Shown here piece by piece: positions 52,891-62,342 of a stretch of 64,000 nucleotides of DNA. How positions within the stretch are numbered: the stretch's first letter is position 1; every line of letters begins with the position of its first letter. The stretch is taken from NCBI RefSeq assembly GCF_002532075.1, contig NZ_LYXE01000078.1, positions 1 through 64,000 on the forward strand, written 5' to 3'. Made by a program: the position numbers and the translations under genes. Origin of the DNA: Candidatus Chloroploca asiatica. Its GTDB lineage: Bacteria > Chloroflexota > Chloroflexia > Chloroflexales > Chloroflexaceae. Below the pieces are notes generated by a model. It made no database searches and had not been told where the DNA came from. It saw only the letters and a program-made list of their open reading frames with translations.

Positions 52891-53756
52891 GATCGTGAGC
52901 TAAGCAAAAGAAGAGGAAGAAGATTCGTGATCCACATATAGCGCATTATTTTGAGGCTCAAGGTGATCGTTTCATCACTCGTTGAACGCAGCAAAAGCAC
53001 GATCACAAAGAGCGTCGGCAGCAGGGCACAGGGCAACAGGGCAAGCGCATAGGCCCACGAAGCCAGGCCAAGCGGCCAGGGCAGCAAAGCCACCAGACAA
53101 AAGAGCAGCGCGAGCAGTTGAAAGATGCGGATCGCACCCGGCACACCGGCATACGTCGCCACCGTCGTCAAGCCAGCGGCCCGGTCGCCCTCGTGGTCAG
53201 CCGTTGTCTTCAAGACTTCATGGCTCACATCAAAGAGGAACATCAACCCTGCCACAACCCAGACCGCCGGGGTAATGCCGCCACCGGCAAGGGCACCGAA
53301 AAGCGGAATCAGCGCAATTAAGACGCCCATGCATACATTACCGAGCAGCACCGTTCCTTTGAGCACAAAAGAATAGAAGGTTGCCAAGGCAAGGGTCGTC
53401 GCAACCAGGGCAACTGAGAGCCATCCGAGCACGAGGGCCAGGCCAAGGGCCAGGCTCGCCAGCACAAGGGCAAAGCTCCGGGCCTCGGCCTGGCTCAAGC
53501 GACCGGCGACAAGCGGGCGATGGGGTTTGGCAAAACGATCAACTTCCACATCAACCATATCATTGATGACAAAGCCAAAGGCCACCACCAAACCAACAAT
53601 CACCGCCGATACCCAGGCCGCCCCCGACCAGAGCGCCCCAACGCCACCAGACAGATAGGCCCCAACCAGCGTATACATCCCTGCATAGAGGCTATTGGTA
53701 AACCGGGTAACTTCAAAGAGCCCGATCAGTTGCTGCCGCACCCCACTTGCAACCAC
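52887..53756 (-). CDS. UbiA-family prenyltransferase
   Basis: 289 residues, about eight TM helices. First Asp-rich motif NDMVDVEVDRFAKPHRPLVAG (NDxxDxxxD) and second motif DVSHEVLKTTADHEGDRAAG. The N-terminal LFEVTRFTNSLYAGMYTLVGA resembles archaeal digeranylgeranylglyceryl-phosphate synthase-like proteins more than UbiA or MenA. Substrate unassigned; chlorophyll synthase, menaquinone and ether-lipid branches are all possible. Coupled to the FAD oxidoreductase. Confidence 0.88.
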   Translation of the reverse strand: MVASGVRQQLIGLFEVTRFTNSLYAGMYTLVGAYLSGGVGALWSGAAWVSAVIVGLVVAFGFVINDMVDVEVDRFAKPHRPLVAGRLSQAEARSFALVLASLALGLALVLGWLSVALVATTLALATFYSFVLKGTVLLGNVCMGVLIALIPLFGALAGGGITPAVWVVAGLMFLFDVSHEVLKTTADHEGDRAAGLTTVATYAGVPGAIRIFQLLALLFCLVALLPWPLGLASWAYALALLPCALLPTLFVIVLLLRSTSDETITLSLKIMRYMWITNLLPLLLLSSRS

Positions 53757-53836
53757 ACCCGTTCCTTACGTTGCAACTCGACGCGCTCGGCTCGCCCGTC
53801 GCGCCGTCATCTGCTCTGTTGCAGTATACACGAACT

Positions 53837-55228
53837 TCACCGCACCTTATAAGGAACCTCAAGCCCAAAACGTGCCCCAGACGCTTTCGTCACCTCAAGC
53901 CACGCCCGCCCACCATGCGCCTCGGCAATCTCGCGCACCAGCGCAAGCCCCAGGCCAGCACTGCCATCGGTAGCCGGGTCGCCGCCACGGATGCCCCGCT
54001 GCCAGATACGCTCACGCAATGCCTCTGGGACACCGGGGCCGGTATCCTCCACCAGCACCTGTGCACCAGTCGCCCCTGGCAAGCTTTGCACGCTCACCAC
54101 ACCGCCCGGTGGCGTTACGCGGATGGCATTATCGATCAGGTTCAGCAGCGCTTGCTTGAGGCGGTCACGATCACCAGCAATGCTCAGTGGCACAGGGGAA
54201 GGGACCGCGGTCAGCGTCACGCCGGCACGCCGTGCGCGCCCCATCAGCATAGCGACAACCTCAGTTGCGAGTTCACCAAGATCAACCGAGGTGCGCGTCA
54301 GTAAACGGAGGCGCCCATCATCAGGAGGACGGAGCAAGTCATCAACCAGGCGACCCAAGCGTGCCGTTTCGCTCTCAAGCAACGCAAGGTTCGAGCGTTG
54401 CGCCTCGGGGAGGGCTTCGGCCAGATTCTCGAGCGTCGTCGCCATCACCGTGAGTGGTGTGCGCAACTCGTGGGAAAGACTGCGATAAAAATGCGCCCGC
54501 ATCTGCTCAAGCTCTTGAATACGGGCATGATACGCCTGCACCCCCGCCTCAAGGCGATCGAGACTCTGGGTAAGCGCCACCAGTTCGTCGCGGCTACGCG
54601 AAGGATCAGACGAACCAGATGGGCCATAGCGTGCGGCGAGGGCTTCGGCGCGCCCGGTCAGATGCGTAAGCGGGCGCACCAGGCCCCGTGCAACCATCAC
54701 ACTAACCAGACTCATCACCAGCGCTGCGACAAGGGTAGCCTGCACCACCAGACGCCTCAAAGCCGCAAGCAACTGCGTCTCAGCCGTCGTCGCACGCGAA
54801 AGCTCAACCACCCCGATTGGCCCCTCAGCCCCGGTGATCGGACTGGCCGCATAGTGACGACTTTGAACCTGTGAAGCAGGGAGCGGGAAAGGCGGGGCTA
54901 TCAGGGAAAGGACCGGGCGACTCGGAAATGGCCCCAGACCAGGATCACCATGCAGGAGCACCCCGGTCGTCGAAAAGAGACGAGCCTGGGTATCAACGGG
55001 CAGCAAATCAGCCCCAGGACGGGGCGAGGCAAGGGCTTGCAGTTGGGCGGGTGTCGCGGCAAGTTCACCAAGTAGCGCCGCATAGATCGCCGTCTGCGCT
55101 TGCAACTGTTGCACCCGCTGCGTTTCGAGATACCGCCCAGTCAACGCGAGCAAGCCCCCGCCAACAAGCAAAAGCCCGACCAGCGTCACAAAAAGATAGG
55201 TTAGCACCAGACGAAACGTGAGGGGCAT
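53837..55228 (-). CDS. Sensor histidine kinase, no adjacent response regulator
   Basis: 463 residues: TM1 (~7-29), extracytoplasmic region (~30-165), TM2 (~165-188), HAMP, HisKA with RSLSHELRTPLTVMATTL, and HATPase_c with LLNLIDNAIRVTPPGGVV, DTGPGVPEAL and GSAGLGLALVREIA. No response regulator lies beside it. It is divergent from the phn operon and shares the intergenic DNA with the Pho-box-like array. Confidence 0.92.
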   Translation of the reverse strand: MPLTFRLVLTYLFVTLVGLLLVGGGLLALTGRYLETQRVQQLQAQTAIYAALLGELAATPAQLQALASPRPGADLLPVDTQARLFSTTGVLLHGDPGLGPFPSRPVLSLIAPPFPLPASQVQSRHYAASPITGAEGPIGVVELSRATTAETQLLAALRRLVVQATLVAALVMSLVSVMVARGLVRPLTHLTGRAEALAARYGPSGSSDPSRSRDELVALTQSLDRLEAGVQAYHARIQELEQMRAHFYRSLSHELRTPLTVMATTLENLAEALPEAQRSNLALLESETARLGRLVDDLLRPPDDGRLRLLTRTSVDLGELATEVVAMLMGRARRAGVTLTAVPSPVPLSIAGDRDRLKQALLNLIDNAIRVTPPGGVVSVQSLPGATGAQVLVEDTGPGVPEALRERIWQRGIRGGDPATDGSAGLGLALVREIAEAHGGRAWLEVTKASGARFGLEVPYKVR

Positions 55229-55283
55229 AAGCTCCTACAGATGAACATACCTTGAGATCTGTATCGTACCACAACAACCTCGA

Positions 55284-55334
55284 TTCAACAGATTCTTAAC
55301 ATATGCTTGAAGTTCGTTTCATCTTCTCTTAACA
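55284..55334 (+). promoter_or_regulatory. Five 11-bp direct repeats, Pho-box-like, upstream of phnD
   Basis: Units of 7+4 bases repeat every 11 bp exactly: TTCAACA (55284), CTTAACA (55295), CTTGAAG (55306), TTTCATC (55317), CTTAACA (55328). Pho boxes in other bacteria have the same 7+4 arrangement (CTGTCAT-N4 in E. coli; TTAACA-type in Bacillus). A TATAGT -10 (55343-55348) follows the last unit by 8 bases, the spacing expected of a PhoB-type activated promoter. Confidence 0.75.
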
Positions 55335-55388
55335 TCAATCGCTATAGTAATTGGGGTCAGATTTTTCGAATGAAAGGACAGATACCCG

Positions 55389-56429
55389 ATGCGTATGCTT
55401 GTGAATCTTCGTATCCTGGCAATGGTGATGCTCGCCACCATCATCCTGGCGGCCTGTGGTGCTCAGCCAGCAACCCCGGCGGCGCCACCAACTGCAGCGT
55501 CAGAAGCCCCGGCGGCTGCAGCCCCCGAAGCTTGCCCGCGCCCAGCCGAGATGGATGCACGTTTTTGTGACGCCGATGGCGATCTTGTGGCCGATGCCCC
55601 CACTGATCCTGCCCTGTGGGTCAATCCAGATACCCTGATTTTTGCGTATACCCCGGTTGAAGATCCAGCGGTCTACCGCGATGTCTGGTCTGATTTCCTT
55701 ACCCACATGGAAGCGGTTACAGGCAAGAAGGTTGAGTTCTTCCCGGTCGAATCGAATGCCGCCCAGCTTGAAGCAATGCGCGCCGGTCGCCTGCACGTTG
55801 CCGGCTTTAATACTGGCAGCAATCCCTTTGCCGTCAACTTTGCCGGTTTTGTCCCTTTTGCGATGATGGCCGCCGAGGATGGCTCCTTTGGGTATGAAAT
55901 GGAAATTATCGTGCCTGCCGGGAGTGATGTTCAGGCCATCGAAGATCTGCGTGGTCGCCAGATCGCCTTCACTTCGCCAACGTCGAACTCGGGCTTCAAG
56001 GCACCGTCGGCCCTGCTCGACGCCCAGTTTGGGATGGTTGAAGGAACCGATTTCGAGGCAACCTTCTCGGGTGGTCACGACAACTCGATCCTTGGTGTTG
56101 CTAACGAAGACTATGAAGCTGCGGCAATTGCCAACTCGGTCATGACCCGTATGATCGAGCGTGGTGCTTTGACAGCAGACCAGATCCGCACGATTTACAC
56201 CTCTGATACCTTCCCCACCACCGGCTATGGCCATGTCTACAACCTTGACCCGGCCCTGGCCGAGAAGGTGCGCGAGGCTTTCTTTAGCTTCGAGTGGGCG
56301 GGTTCATCGCTTGAGGAAGAGTTCAGCAAGTCGGGCGAAGCTCAGTTCATTCCGATTACGTACCAAGAGTACTGGGCCGTGATTCGCGAAATTGACGCTG
56401 CACTTGGGGTTGTCTATACGCAACCGTAG
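55389..56429 (+). CDS. phnD: Phosphonate/phosphate ABC transporter binding lipoprotein
   Basis: 346 residues. Lipobox LAAC (~19-22), Ala/Pro linker, then a PhnD-type domain: LIFAYTPVEDPAVYRDVWSDF, LEAMRAGRLHVAGFNTGSNPFAV, IEDLRGRQIAFTSPTSNSGFKAP and FSGGHDNSILGVANEDYEAAAIANSV. First gene of the transporter operon behind a Pho-box-like array. No C-P lyase is in the window, so phosphonate, phosphite or phosphate are all possible ligands. Confidence 0.93.
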   Translation: MRMLVNLRILAMVMLATIILAACGAQPATPAAPPTAASEAPAAAAPEACPRPAEMDARFCDADGDLVADAPTDPALWVNPDTLIFAYTPVEDPAVYRDVWSDFLTHMEAVTGKKVEFFPVESNAAQLEAMRAGRLHVAGFNTGSNPFAVNFAGFVPFAMMAAEDGSFGYEMEIIVPAGSDVQAIEDLRGRQIAFTSPTSNSGFKAPSALLDAQFGMVEGTDFEATFSGGHDNSILGVANEDYEAAAIANSVMTRMIERGALTADQIRTIYTSDTFPTTGYGHVYNLDPALAEKVREAFFSFEWAGSSLEEEFSKSGEAQFIPITYQEYWAVIREIDAALGVVYTQP

Positions 56430-56446
56430 AGACCGTAAGATATATT

Positions 56447-56511
56447 GCATCACTATATCTTCGCCCGATGCGCCCGTGAAACAGGCGCATCGGGCGAAGA
56501 TATAGTGATGC
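56447..56511. terminator. 28-bp perfect hairpin between phnD and phnC
   Basis: Left arm 56447-56474 (GCATCACTATATCTTCGCCC...), nine-base loop CGTGAAACA, exact complement 56484-56511. The left arm starts 17 bases past the phnD stop. Without a T-tract, it may protect the phnD message and reduce read-through into phnC rather than end transcription. Confidence 0.75.
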
Positions 56512-56540
56512 TTGAGCCAAGAGAAGAGAGGCCCGACTGC

Positions 56541-57368
56541 ATGTTACGTCTCGAACAGATTGTAAAGAAATATCCCACGGGCGACCACGCCCTCAGAGGA
56601 GTCGATCTTGAGGTGCCTGAACATCAAGTTATGGCGCTGATTGGCCCTTCCGGGGCAGGCAAGAGTACCTTGATCCGGTGTATCAATCGCCTGGTCGAGC
56701 CAACCTCGGGGCGTATCTGGCTGAAAGATCTGGAAATGGTCAGCCTCAATGCACGCGAATTACGCCGTGCCCGACGTCGGATCGGGATGATCTTTCAGGA
56801 GTATGCCCTCGTCGAACGCCTGACAGTGATGGAAAATGTGCTTTCGGGGCGTCTGGGGTATGTCGGTTTCTGGCAAAGCTGGTTTCGCCGGTTTCCTCAG
56901 ACCGATATTGATCATGCGTTTATGTTGCTTGACCGGGTCGGCCTCGCCGAGTTTGCTGATAAACGGGCCGACGCGCTCTCGGGAGGGCAGCGCCAGCGCG
57001 TCGGTATTGCCCGTGCGCTCATCCAACAACCCGATCTTCTGCTGGTTGACGAACCTACCGCCAGCCTTGACCCCAAAACTTCCCGTCAAATTATGCGCCT
57101 CATCACCGAGCTTGCCCGCGAGCGCAACCTGGCAGTGATTATCAATATCCACGATGTGCCCCTGGCCCAGATGTTTGCCCAACGCATTGTTGGCTTGCGC
57201 CAGGGCACCCTCGTGTATGATGGCACGCCCGAAGGCCTGACGGCTGACCGCCTGACTGATATTTATGGCGAAGAGAACTGGGAAGGTCAGTTCAAGGCCG
57301 AAGAAGATCCTGCAACCGAAGCGCAAGCTCAGATCGCCGATGCCAGGCGGTTTGATCCGGTGGTGTAG
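56541..57368 (+). CDS. phnC: Phosphonate ABC transporter ATP-binding protein
   Basis: 275 residues. Walker [13 protein letters not shown]-loop [24 protein letters not shown] (typical for PhnC), signature [16 protein letters not shown], Walker [14 protein letters not shown], and switch His in [17 protein letters not shown] 56541 with GAGAGG nine bases upstream; 56508 is an alternative within the same frame. Confidence 0.94.
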   Translation: MLRLEQIVKKYPTGDHALRGVDLEVPEHQVMALIGPSGAGKSTLIRCINRLVEPTSGRIWLKDLEMVSLNARELRRARRRIGMIFQEYALVERLTVMENVLSGRLGYVGFWQSWFRRFPQTDIDHAFMLLDRVGLAEFADKRADALSGGQRQRVGIARALIQQPDLLLVDEPTASLDPKTSRQIMRLITELARERNLAVIINIHDVPLAQMFAQRIVGLRQGTLVYDGTPEGLTADRLTDIYGEENWEGQFKAEEDPATEAQAQIADARRFDPVV

Positions 57369-57370
57369 CT

Positions 57371-58177
57371 ATGAGCATCAAGGCAAACTCAACCCGACGC
57401 TGGCGCCCACCGCCACTCATTAGTGATCCACGCCTCCGCTGGTTGATCATCATCGGTGTGGTCGTCTATCTCTACTTTGCGCTTAGTTCGATCAATATCA
57501 ATGTTGATCGCCTTATCCGTGGCCTTGATCGGGGCAGCCGCATGTTCGCCGGCTTTCTGCAACCCGATTTCACGACCCGTTGGCGCGATATTCAGGCCGG
57601 CCTCATCGAGAGTCTGACCATGACGGTTGTCTCCACCGTTATCGGGGTCATTATTTCGATTCCGATTGGCTTTGGCGCAGCCCGCAATATGGCTCCTATG
57701 CCGATCTATCTCTTCTGCCGGGGCTTGATCACTATCTCGCGCACGTTTCAAGAGGTCATTATCGCGATCGTCTTTGTCGTCATGTTTGGCTTTGGGCCCC
57801 TGGCTGGGGTCTTGACCCTAAGCTTCGCGACGATTGGCTTTCTGGCGAAGCTGCTCGCCGAAGATATTGAAGAGATTGACGCAGCCCAGGTCGAGGCGAC
57901 CCGTACAACCGGTGCTTCATGGCTCCAGACTGTTACCTATGGTGTCTTGCCACAGGTCTCGCCTCGCCTCGTTGGCCTCAGCATCTATCGCTTTGATATC
58001 AATCTGCGCGAGTCAGCTATCGTCGGCGTGGTCGGCGCCGGAGGCATTGGCGCGACGTTGCAAACAGCGTTTACGCGGTATGATTTTGATATTGCCAGTG
58101 CTATTCTGATCATCATTATTGCACTCGTTATGACCACCGAAATCGTCTCAAGTCATATCCGGCGGAGGCTCCAATAA
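57371..58177 (+). CDS. phnE: Phosphonate ABC transporter permease 1
   Basis: 268 residues, about six TM helices. PhnE-type EAA loop: DAAQVEATRTTGASWLQTVTYGVLPQVSPRLVGLSIYRFDINLRES, with GFGAARNMAP and RTFQEVIIAIVFV upstream. Starts 2 bases after phnC and its TAA shares a base with the next ATG. Confidence 0.93.
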   Translation: MSIKANSTRRWRPPPLISDPRLRWLIIIGVVVYLYFALSSININVDRLIRGLDRGSRMFAGFLQPDFTTRWRDIQAGLIESLTMTVVSTVIGVIISIPIGFGAARNMAPMPIYLFCRGLITISRTFQEVIIAIVFVVMFGFGPLAGVLTLSFATIGFLAKLLAEDIEEIDAAQVEATRTTGASWLQTVTYGVLPQVSPRLVGLSIYRFDINLRESAIVGVVGAGGIGATLQTAFTRYDFDIASAILIIIIALVMTTEIVSSHIRRRLQ

Positions 58178-58989
58178 TGCCAGTCTCTCTCGAACAGGAT
58201 CGGCGGGTCTGGCAACGGTACGACCGGGCCACCGTGCTCAAGCGATGGGCCTGGTGGATCGTCTCAACGGTGGTCGTCATCGGCTGCTGGCAGATTATTT
58301 CGGGGGCAACGCGGTGGGAGTTTGTCGCTGATGCGCCCCAACAGCTTGCGCAACTGGTTCGCCGGGCGTTTCCGCCCCGCTGGGACTACATGAGCCAACT
58401 GTGGAAGCCGTTGTGGGATACCGTCAACATTGCAACCCTGGGTACCCTGTTGGGGTTGATCATTGCCTTACCGATTGCCTTTCTCGCCGCACGGAATACG
58501 ACGCCGCATCCGGTGATCCGCATCATTGCCCTGCTGATCATTGTCGTGTCGCGCTCGGTCAATTCGCTGATCTGGGCGCTTATACTCGTAGCACTGATTG
58601 GCCCGGGGTTACTCGCAGGCATTATTGCTATTGGTCTGCGCTCGATCGGTTTTATCGGCAAACTCTTCTATGAAGCCATTGAAGAGACCAGCATCGAACC
58701 AATTGAGGCGATTACCGCCACTGGGGCCAGTCGCTTCCAGGTACTGACCTACGCCTATCTCCCACAGGTACTGCCAGCCTTTACCGGCGTGACCGTCTTT
58801 CGCTGGGATATCAATATCCGCGAGTCAACCGTGCTCGGCCTGGTCGGCGCAGGTGGTCTGGGCATTGCGTTGAATGCCTCGATCAATGCCCTGCAATGGG
58901 ATCGGGCAGGCATGATCTTTGTGGTCATCTTTGTGATGGTGCTGATCAGCGAGTGGCTTTCAGCACGCGTGCGCAAGGCGATTATTTAA
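58177..58989 (+). CDS. phnE: Phosphonate ABC transporter permease 2
   Basis: 270 residues, six TM helices. Similar in plan to the first permease: LPIAFLAARNTTPHPVIR, SRSVNSLIWALILVALIGPG, the EAA loop IEPIEAITATGASRFQVLTYAYLPQVLPAFTGVTVFRWDINIRES and VGAGGLGIALNASI. The pair would form a heterodimeric pore. Confidence 0.93.
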   Translation: MPVSLEQDRRVWQRYDRATVLKRWAWWIVSTVVVIGCWQIISGATRWEFVADAPQQLAQLVRRAFPPRWDYMSQLWKPLWDTVNIATLGTLLGLIIALPIAFLAARNTTPHPVIRIIALLIIVVSRSVNSLIWALILVALIGPGLLAGIIAIGLRSIGFIGKLFYEAIEETSIEPIEAITATGASRFQVLTYAYLPQVLPAFTGVTVFRWDINIRESTVLGLVGAGGLGIALNASINALQWDRAGMIFVVIFVMVLISEWLSARVRKAII

Positions 58990-58994
58990 ACGGG

Positions 58995-59033
58995 CAACCA
59001 CAACCAACCAGCTGCGCTGGTTGGTTGTGGTTG
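58995..59033. terminator. 18-bp perfect hairpin after the phn operon
   Basis: CAACCACAACCAACCAGC (58995-59012), loop TGC, exact complement 59016-59033. It lies between convergent phnE and msrB. Confidence 0.75.
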
Positions 59034-59048
59034 TCTCCATCACCGCAG

Positions 59049-59492
59049 CTAGCGAAAGAGGGCGGCGTATTCGCCGTAACCCTCTTCCTCCAGCTTCGAG
59101 GCCGGGATAAAGCGGAGCGAGGCCGAGTTCATGCAGTAGCGCATGCCCGTCGGGGTGGGGCCATCATCAAAGACATGGCCCAGATGTGAGTCGCCGTTGC
59201 GTGAACGAACCTCGGTGCGCGTCATCCAGAGTTTGCGATCGGTACGGGTAACCACATGATCTGGTTCAAGTGGTTTGGTAAAGCTCGGCCACCCGGTTCC
59301 CGAGTCAAACTTGTCGAGCGAACTAAAGAGCGGCTCGCCCGAGACGACATCCACGTAAATCCCCGGTTCTTTGTTGTCCCAGTACTCATTGTGAAAGGCT
59401 GGCTCGGTACCTTCGTGCTGGGTCACTTTATACTGCGTTGGGGTCAAACGCTCGCGCAATTCGCTGTCTGATGGCTTGGTGTATGTTTTCAT
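59049..59492 (-). CDS. msrB: Peptide-methionine (R)-S-oxide reductase
   Basis: 147 residues. [67 protein letters not shown] and the catalytic Cys in [14 protein letters not shown]. The zinc-binding CxxC pairs of some MsrB forms are absent. GGAGC lies upstream of the ATG. Confidence 0.95.
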   Translation of the reverse strand: MKTYTKPSDSELRERLTPTQYKVTQHEGTEPAFHNEYWDNKEPGIYVDVVSGEPLFSSLDKFDSGTGWPSFTKPLEPDHVVTRTDRKLWMTRTEVRSRNGDSHLGHVFDDGPTPTGMRYCMNSASLRFIPASKLEEEGYGEYAALFR

Positions 59493-59525
59493 GCAAAATG
59501 CTCCTTTTCAATAGTCTTTACCTAT

Positions 59526-59581
59526 CTATTGTACCTCAAAATGTACATGGCTGCCGCCCCGTACATTTTGAGGTACAATAG
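59526..59581. promoter_or_regulatory. 21-bp perfect inverted repeat between msrB and the hydrolase
   Basis: CTATTGTACCTCAAAATGTAC (59526-59546), a 14-base centre, exact complement 59561-59581. It lies between two divergent genes, where it could be an operator or a cruciform. It is AT-rich unlike the terminators of this genome. Confidence 0.55.
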
Positions 59582-59621
59582 CAAAGATACAAGCAAAAAA
59601 GTAATCCCTTACGGCAACTCT

Positions 59622-60530
59622 ATGCAAACAGGTTCTTCATTGCGCTCTCTTTTGCTCACGACGGCACTCGGTCTTGCGGGCGGAGCCGTCGGGGCAACCT
59701 GGTATGTGACCAACCGCGTCAGTCCCGAACCGCGCCGCTCGTTTATGGATAGCTATACGTTTACCCCATGGGAACTGGGCATCCCTTTTGAGACCGTCAG
59801 TTTTGTCGCCCGCGATGGGTTGCGCCTGCGTGGCTGGTGGCTGGTTCACGAGGCGCCTCGCGGTGTGGTGATCGGGTGCCACGGGCACGGTGGCACCAAA
59901 GATGATCTGCTCGGCATTGGCTCGCAGCTCTGGCGGGCCGGGTATAGTGTGCTGGTTTTTGATTTTCGTGGGCGCGGTGACTCAGATCCTTGGCCGCAAA
60001 CATTGGTGAGCCGCGAGGTTGACGATCTGCACGCTGCCGTTGTGTTTGCTGCCGAGCGTGCGCCAGCGTTGCCCATTGGGGTCGTCGGGTTCTCGATGGG
60101 GGCCGCAGTCGCACTGCTCGCGGCGGCGAGTGAGCCACGCATTGCGGCAGTTGTCGCCGATAGTGCCTTTACCTCAGGCAGCGATGTGGTCGCGCACGGC
60201 ATTCGTGCAACCCTGCGCATTCCTGCCGCTATGCTGGTGATTGCCGCCGACGAACTCGTCCATCGCCGCCACGGGTATCGCTTTAGCCATGTGCGCCCGC
60301 TCGATGCGATCAGCCAGCTTGCCCCTCGCCCGGTGATGATCATCCACGGCCAGGACGATAGCCTCGTGCCAGTTGCCCACGCCTACCGCCTCTATGAGGC
60401 TGCCAGTGAACCACGTACCCTCTGGGTTGTGCCAGGGGTCGAACACTGCGGCGGCTATTTTCTTGACCGGCCTGAGTATTGTCACCGTGTCCGTAGCTTC
60501 TTCGCTCAATATCTGGGTAGTCTCAGTTGA
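59622..60530 (+). CDS. Alpha/beta hydrolase with an N-terminal membrane anchor
   Basis: 302 residues. N-terminal helix ([20 protein letters not shown]), then a hydrolase: [15 protein letters not shown] (oxyanion), [11 protein letters not shown], nucleophile in [13 protein letters not shown], Asp in [12 protein letters not shown] and His in [10 protein letters not shown]. Start at ATG 59622 with no ribosome site; an upstream open frame crosses the inverted repeat. Overlaps trmD by 4 bases. Substrate unknown. Confidence 0.85.
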   Translation: MQTGSSLRSLLLTTALGLAGGAVGATWYVTNRVSPEPRRSFMDSYTFTPWELGIPFETVSFVARDGLRLRGWWLVHEAPRGVVIGCHGHGGTKDDLLGIGSQLWRAGYSVLVFDFRGRGDSDPWPQTLVSREVDDLHAAVVFAAERAPALPIGVVGFSMGAAVALLAAASEPRIAAVVADSAFTSGSDVVAHGIRATLRIPAAMLVIAADELVHRRHGYRFSHVRPLDAISQLAPRPVMIIHGQDDSLVPVAHAYRLYEAASEPRTLWVVPGVEHCGGYFLDRPEYCHRVRSFFAQYLGSLS

Positions 60531-61264
60531 AATTCGATCTTTTGACCCTCTTCCCGGCGATGTTTACCGGGCCACTGACCGAAAGCATCCTCAAACGGGC
60601 ACAGCAGGCCGGGCACATTACGGTGCAGATGCACAATATCCGTGACTGGGCGACCGACCGCCACCGCACCGCCGACGATGCCCCCTATGGCGGTGGCGCA
60701 GGCATGGTAATGAAAGCCGAGCCCCTGGCCGCCGCAATTCGCGCCGTGCGTGGCGAAGACGATCCACCTGTGATTCTGCTCAGTCCTGATGGCGAAACCT
60801 TTACCCAGGCTCTCGCCCACGAGTTGGCGACCTACCCGCGCCTGCTGCTCGTCTGTGGGCACTATGAAGGCGTTGATGAACGGGTTCGCGAGCACCTGAT
60901 CACCCGCGAGCTCAGCATTGGCGATTATGTCCTGACGGGCGGCGAACTGGCCGCGATGGTCATCGTTGATGCCGTTGCCCGCCTGGTGCCGGGCGTCATT
61001 GATGCCGCGTCGATCACCGAAGAGAGTCACAGCGACTATCTGCTCGAATATCCACACTACACGCGCCCTGCTGTCTGGGACGGGCAAGCCGTGCCACCGG
61101 TCTTGCTCTCGGGGCACCACGGTGAAGTCGCCCGCTGGCGTCGACAAGAGCGCCTGCGTCGTACCTGGCTGCGACGGCCCGATTTGCTTGAACGGGCCAA
61201 TGCGGCTGGCCTGCTTACCGACGCCGATCGCACTTTTCTCGCCTCATTGCAAGCGCCGGATTGA
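60527..61264 (+). CDS. trmD: tRNA (guanine37-N1)-methyltransferase
   Basis: 245 residues, methylates G37 using AdoMet with a trefoil-knot fold. [82 protein letters not shown] and [16 protein letters not shown] are diagnostic. Start codon is TTG 60527, overlapping the hydrolase stop (TTGA). Not in the usual rimM-rplS context. Confidence 0.96.
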   Translation: MKFDLLTLFPAMFTGPLTESILKRAQQAGHITVQMHNIRDWATDRHRTADDAPYGGGAGMVMKAEPLAAAIRAVRGEDDPPVILLSPDGETFTQALAHELATYPRLLLVCGHYEGVDERVREHLITRELSIGDYVLTGGELAAMVIVDAVARLVPGVIDAASITEESHSDYLLEYPHYTRPAVWDGQAVPPVLLSGHHGEVARWRRQERLRRTWLRRPDLLERANAAGLLTDADRTFLASLQAPD

Positions 61265-61284
61265 ACAGTTGCGGAAACATTGTT

Positions 61285-62325
61285 ATGCCATATCACCTTG
61301 AAGTTGTGGTCGCCGCCGGTTTAGAAAGCCTTGCCCGTGAAGAGATCCAGCGCCTTGGGCGGGGCGCACGGCTCGCACCAGGTCAAACTCCGGGTGTTCT
61401 GACCGTCCACTACGATGGCCCCTTGCAACGACTCTTTACGTTGCGCCTGGCAACCTCGGTCTACCTGGTCAAACACTTCCCCATACCGCGCCCGCGCGCC
61501 CTGCTTGGCGATCAGCATCTGCGCACCGCCGTGGGGCTTGCCGAAACAGCGCTGAACCTCCATCCTCGCGGTAGCTTTCAAACGCTCTATCTCAGTGCCG
61601 CCGGTGCAGAATCTTCCGTCCTAGCACGGCTCAAAGATGAACTGAGCGGGAGCCTCGGGCTACAACGCGGGCAAGACGATGGCGACCTGCTTTTGCGCTT
61701 GCGGCGCGGCACAGGCGGGCAAGGCTGGGATCTGCTCGTACGCCTGACCCCGCGCCCACTGGCAACCCGAGCGTGGCGCGTCTGTAATCGTGAGGGGGCG
61801 TTGAATGGCCCGGTCGCCCATGCGATGGCGCTACTGACCCGCCCGGCCCCGGATGATCTCTATCTCAACCTGGGATGCGGTTCCGGCACCCTGTTGATCG
61901 AACGCCTGCAACTCGGTCGAGCACAGCGCGCCATTGGCTGCGATATCAACAGTGAAGCCCTAGCGTGTACGCGCACCAACCTTGAGGCCGCCGGGCTGAG
62001 CGATCGCTGCGAAATCACGCCCTGGGACGCCCGGAAGTTACCGTTGCCAGATGGCAGCGTTGATGTCATTACCGCCGATCTGCCCTTTGGTCATCTGGTC
62101 GGCAGCCACAACGAAAACCTTGACCTCTACCCAGCCCTCTTGCAAGAAGCCGCTCGGGTTGCCCGCCCCCACGCCCGCTGCGCCCTGCTCTCGCACGAAG
62201 TACGCCTGATGGAACGCCTGCTCGCAACGATGACCACCTGGCGCCTCATCGAAAACCTGCGCGTCGATCTAGGTGGGCTCTATCCACGGATCTTTCTGCT
62301 ACGCCGCACCAACCAGCGTGTCTGA
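61285..62325 (+). CDS. THUMP-type RNA methyltransferase (TrmN/Trm14-like)
   Basis: 346 residues from ATG 61285; an alternative TTG at 61261 overlaps the trmD stop. N-terminal THUMP-like region: EVVVAAGLESLAREEIQRLG. Then an AdoMet fold: LNLGCGSGTLLIERL (motif I), IGCDINSEALACTRTNLEAAGL and VITADLPFGHLVGS (motif IV, DLPFG). This type modifies guanosine N2 in tRNA or rRNA; target unknown. Confidence 0.85.
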   Translation: MPYHLEVVVAAGLESLAREEIQRLGRGARLAPGQTPGVLTVHYDGPLQRLFTLRLATSVYLVKHFPIPRPRALLGDQHLRTAVGLAETALNLHPRGSFQTLYLSAAGAESSVLARLKDELSGSLGLQRGQDDGDLLLRLRRGTGGQGWDLLVRLTPRPLATRAWRVCNREGALNGPVAHAMALLTRPAPDDLYLNLGCGSGTLLIERLQLGRAQRAIGCDINSEALACTRTNLEAAGLSDRCEITPWDARKLPLPDGSVDVITADLPFGHLVGSHNENLDLYPALLQEAARVARPHARCALLSHEVRLMERLLATMTTWRLIENLRVDLGGLYPRIFLLRRTNQRV

Positions 62326-62342
62326 GCAGTGCAAACCGGCTA

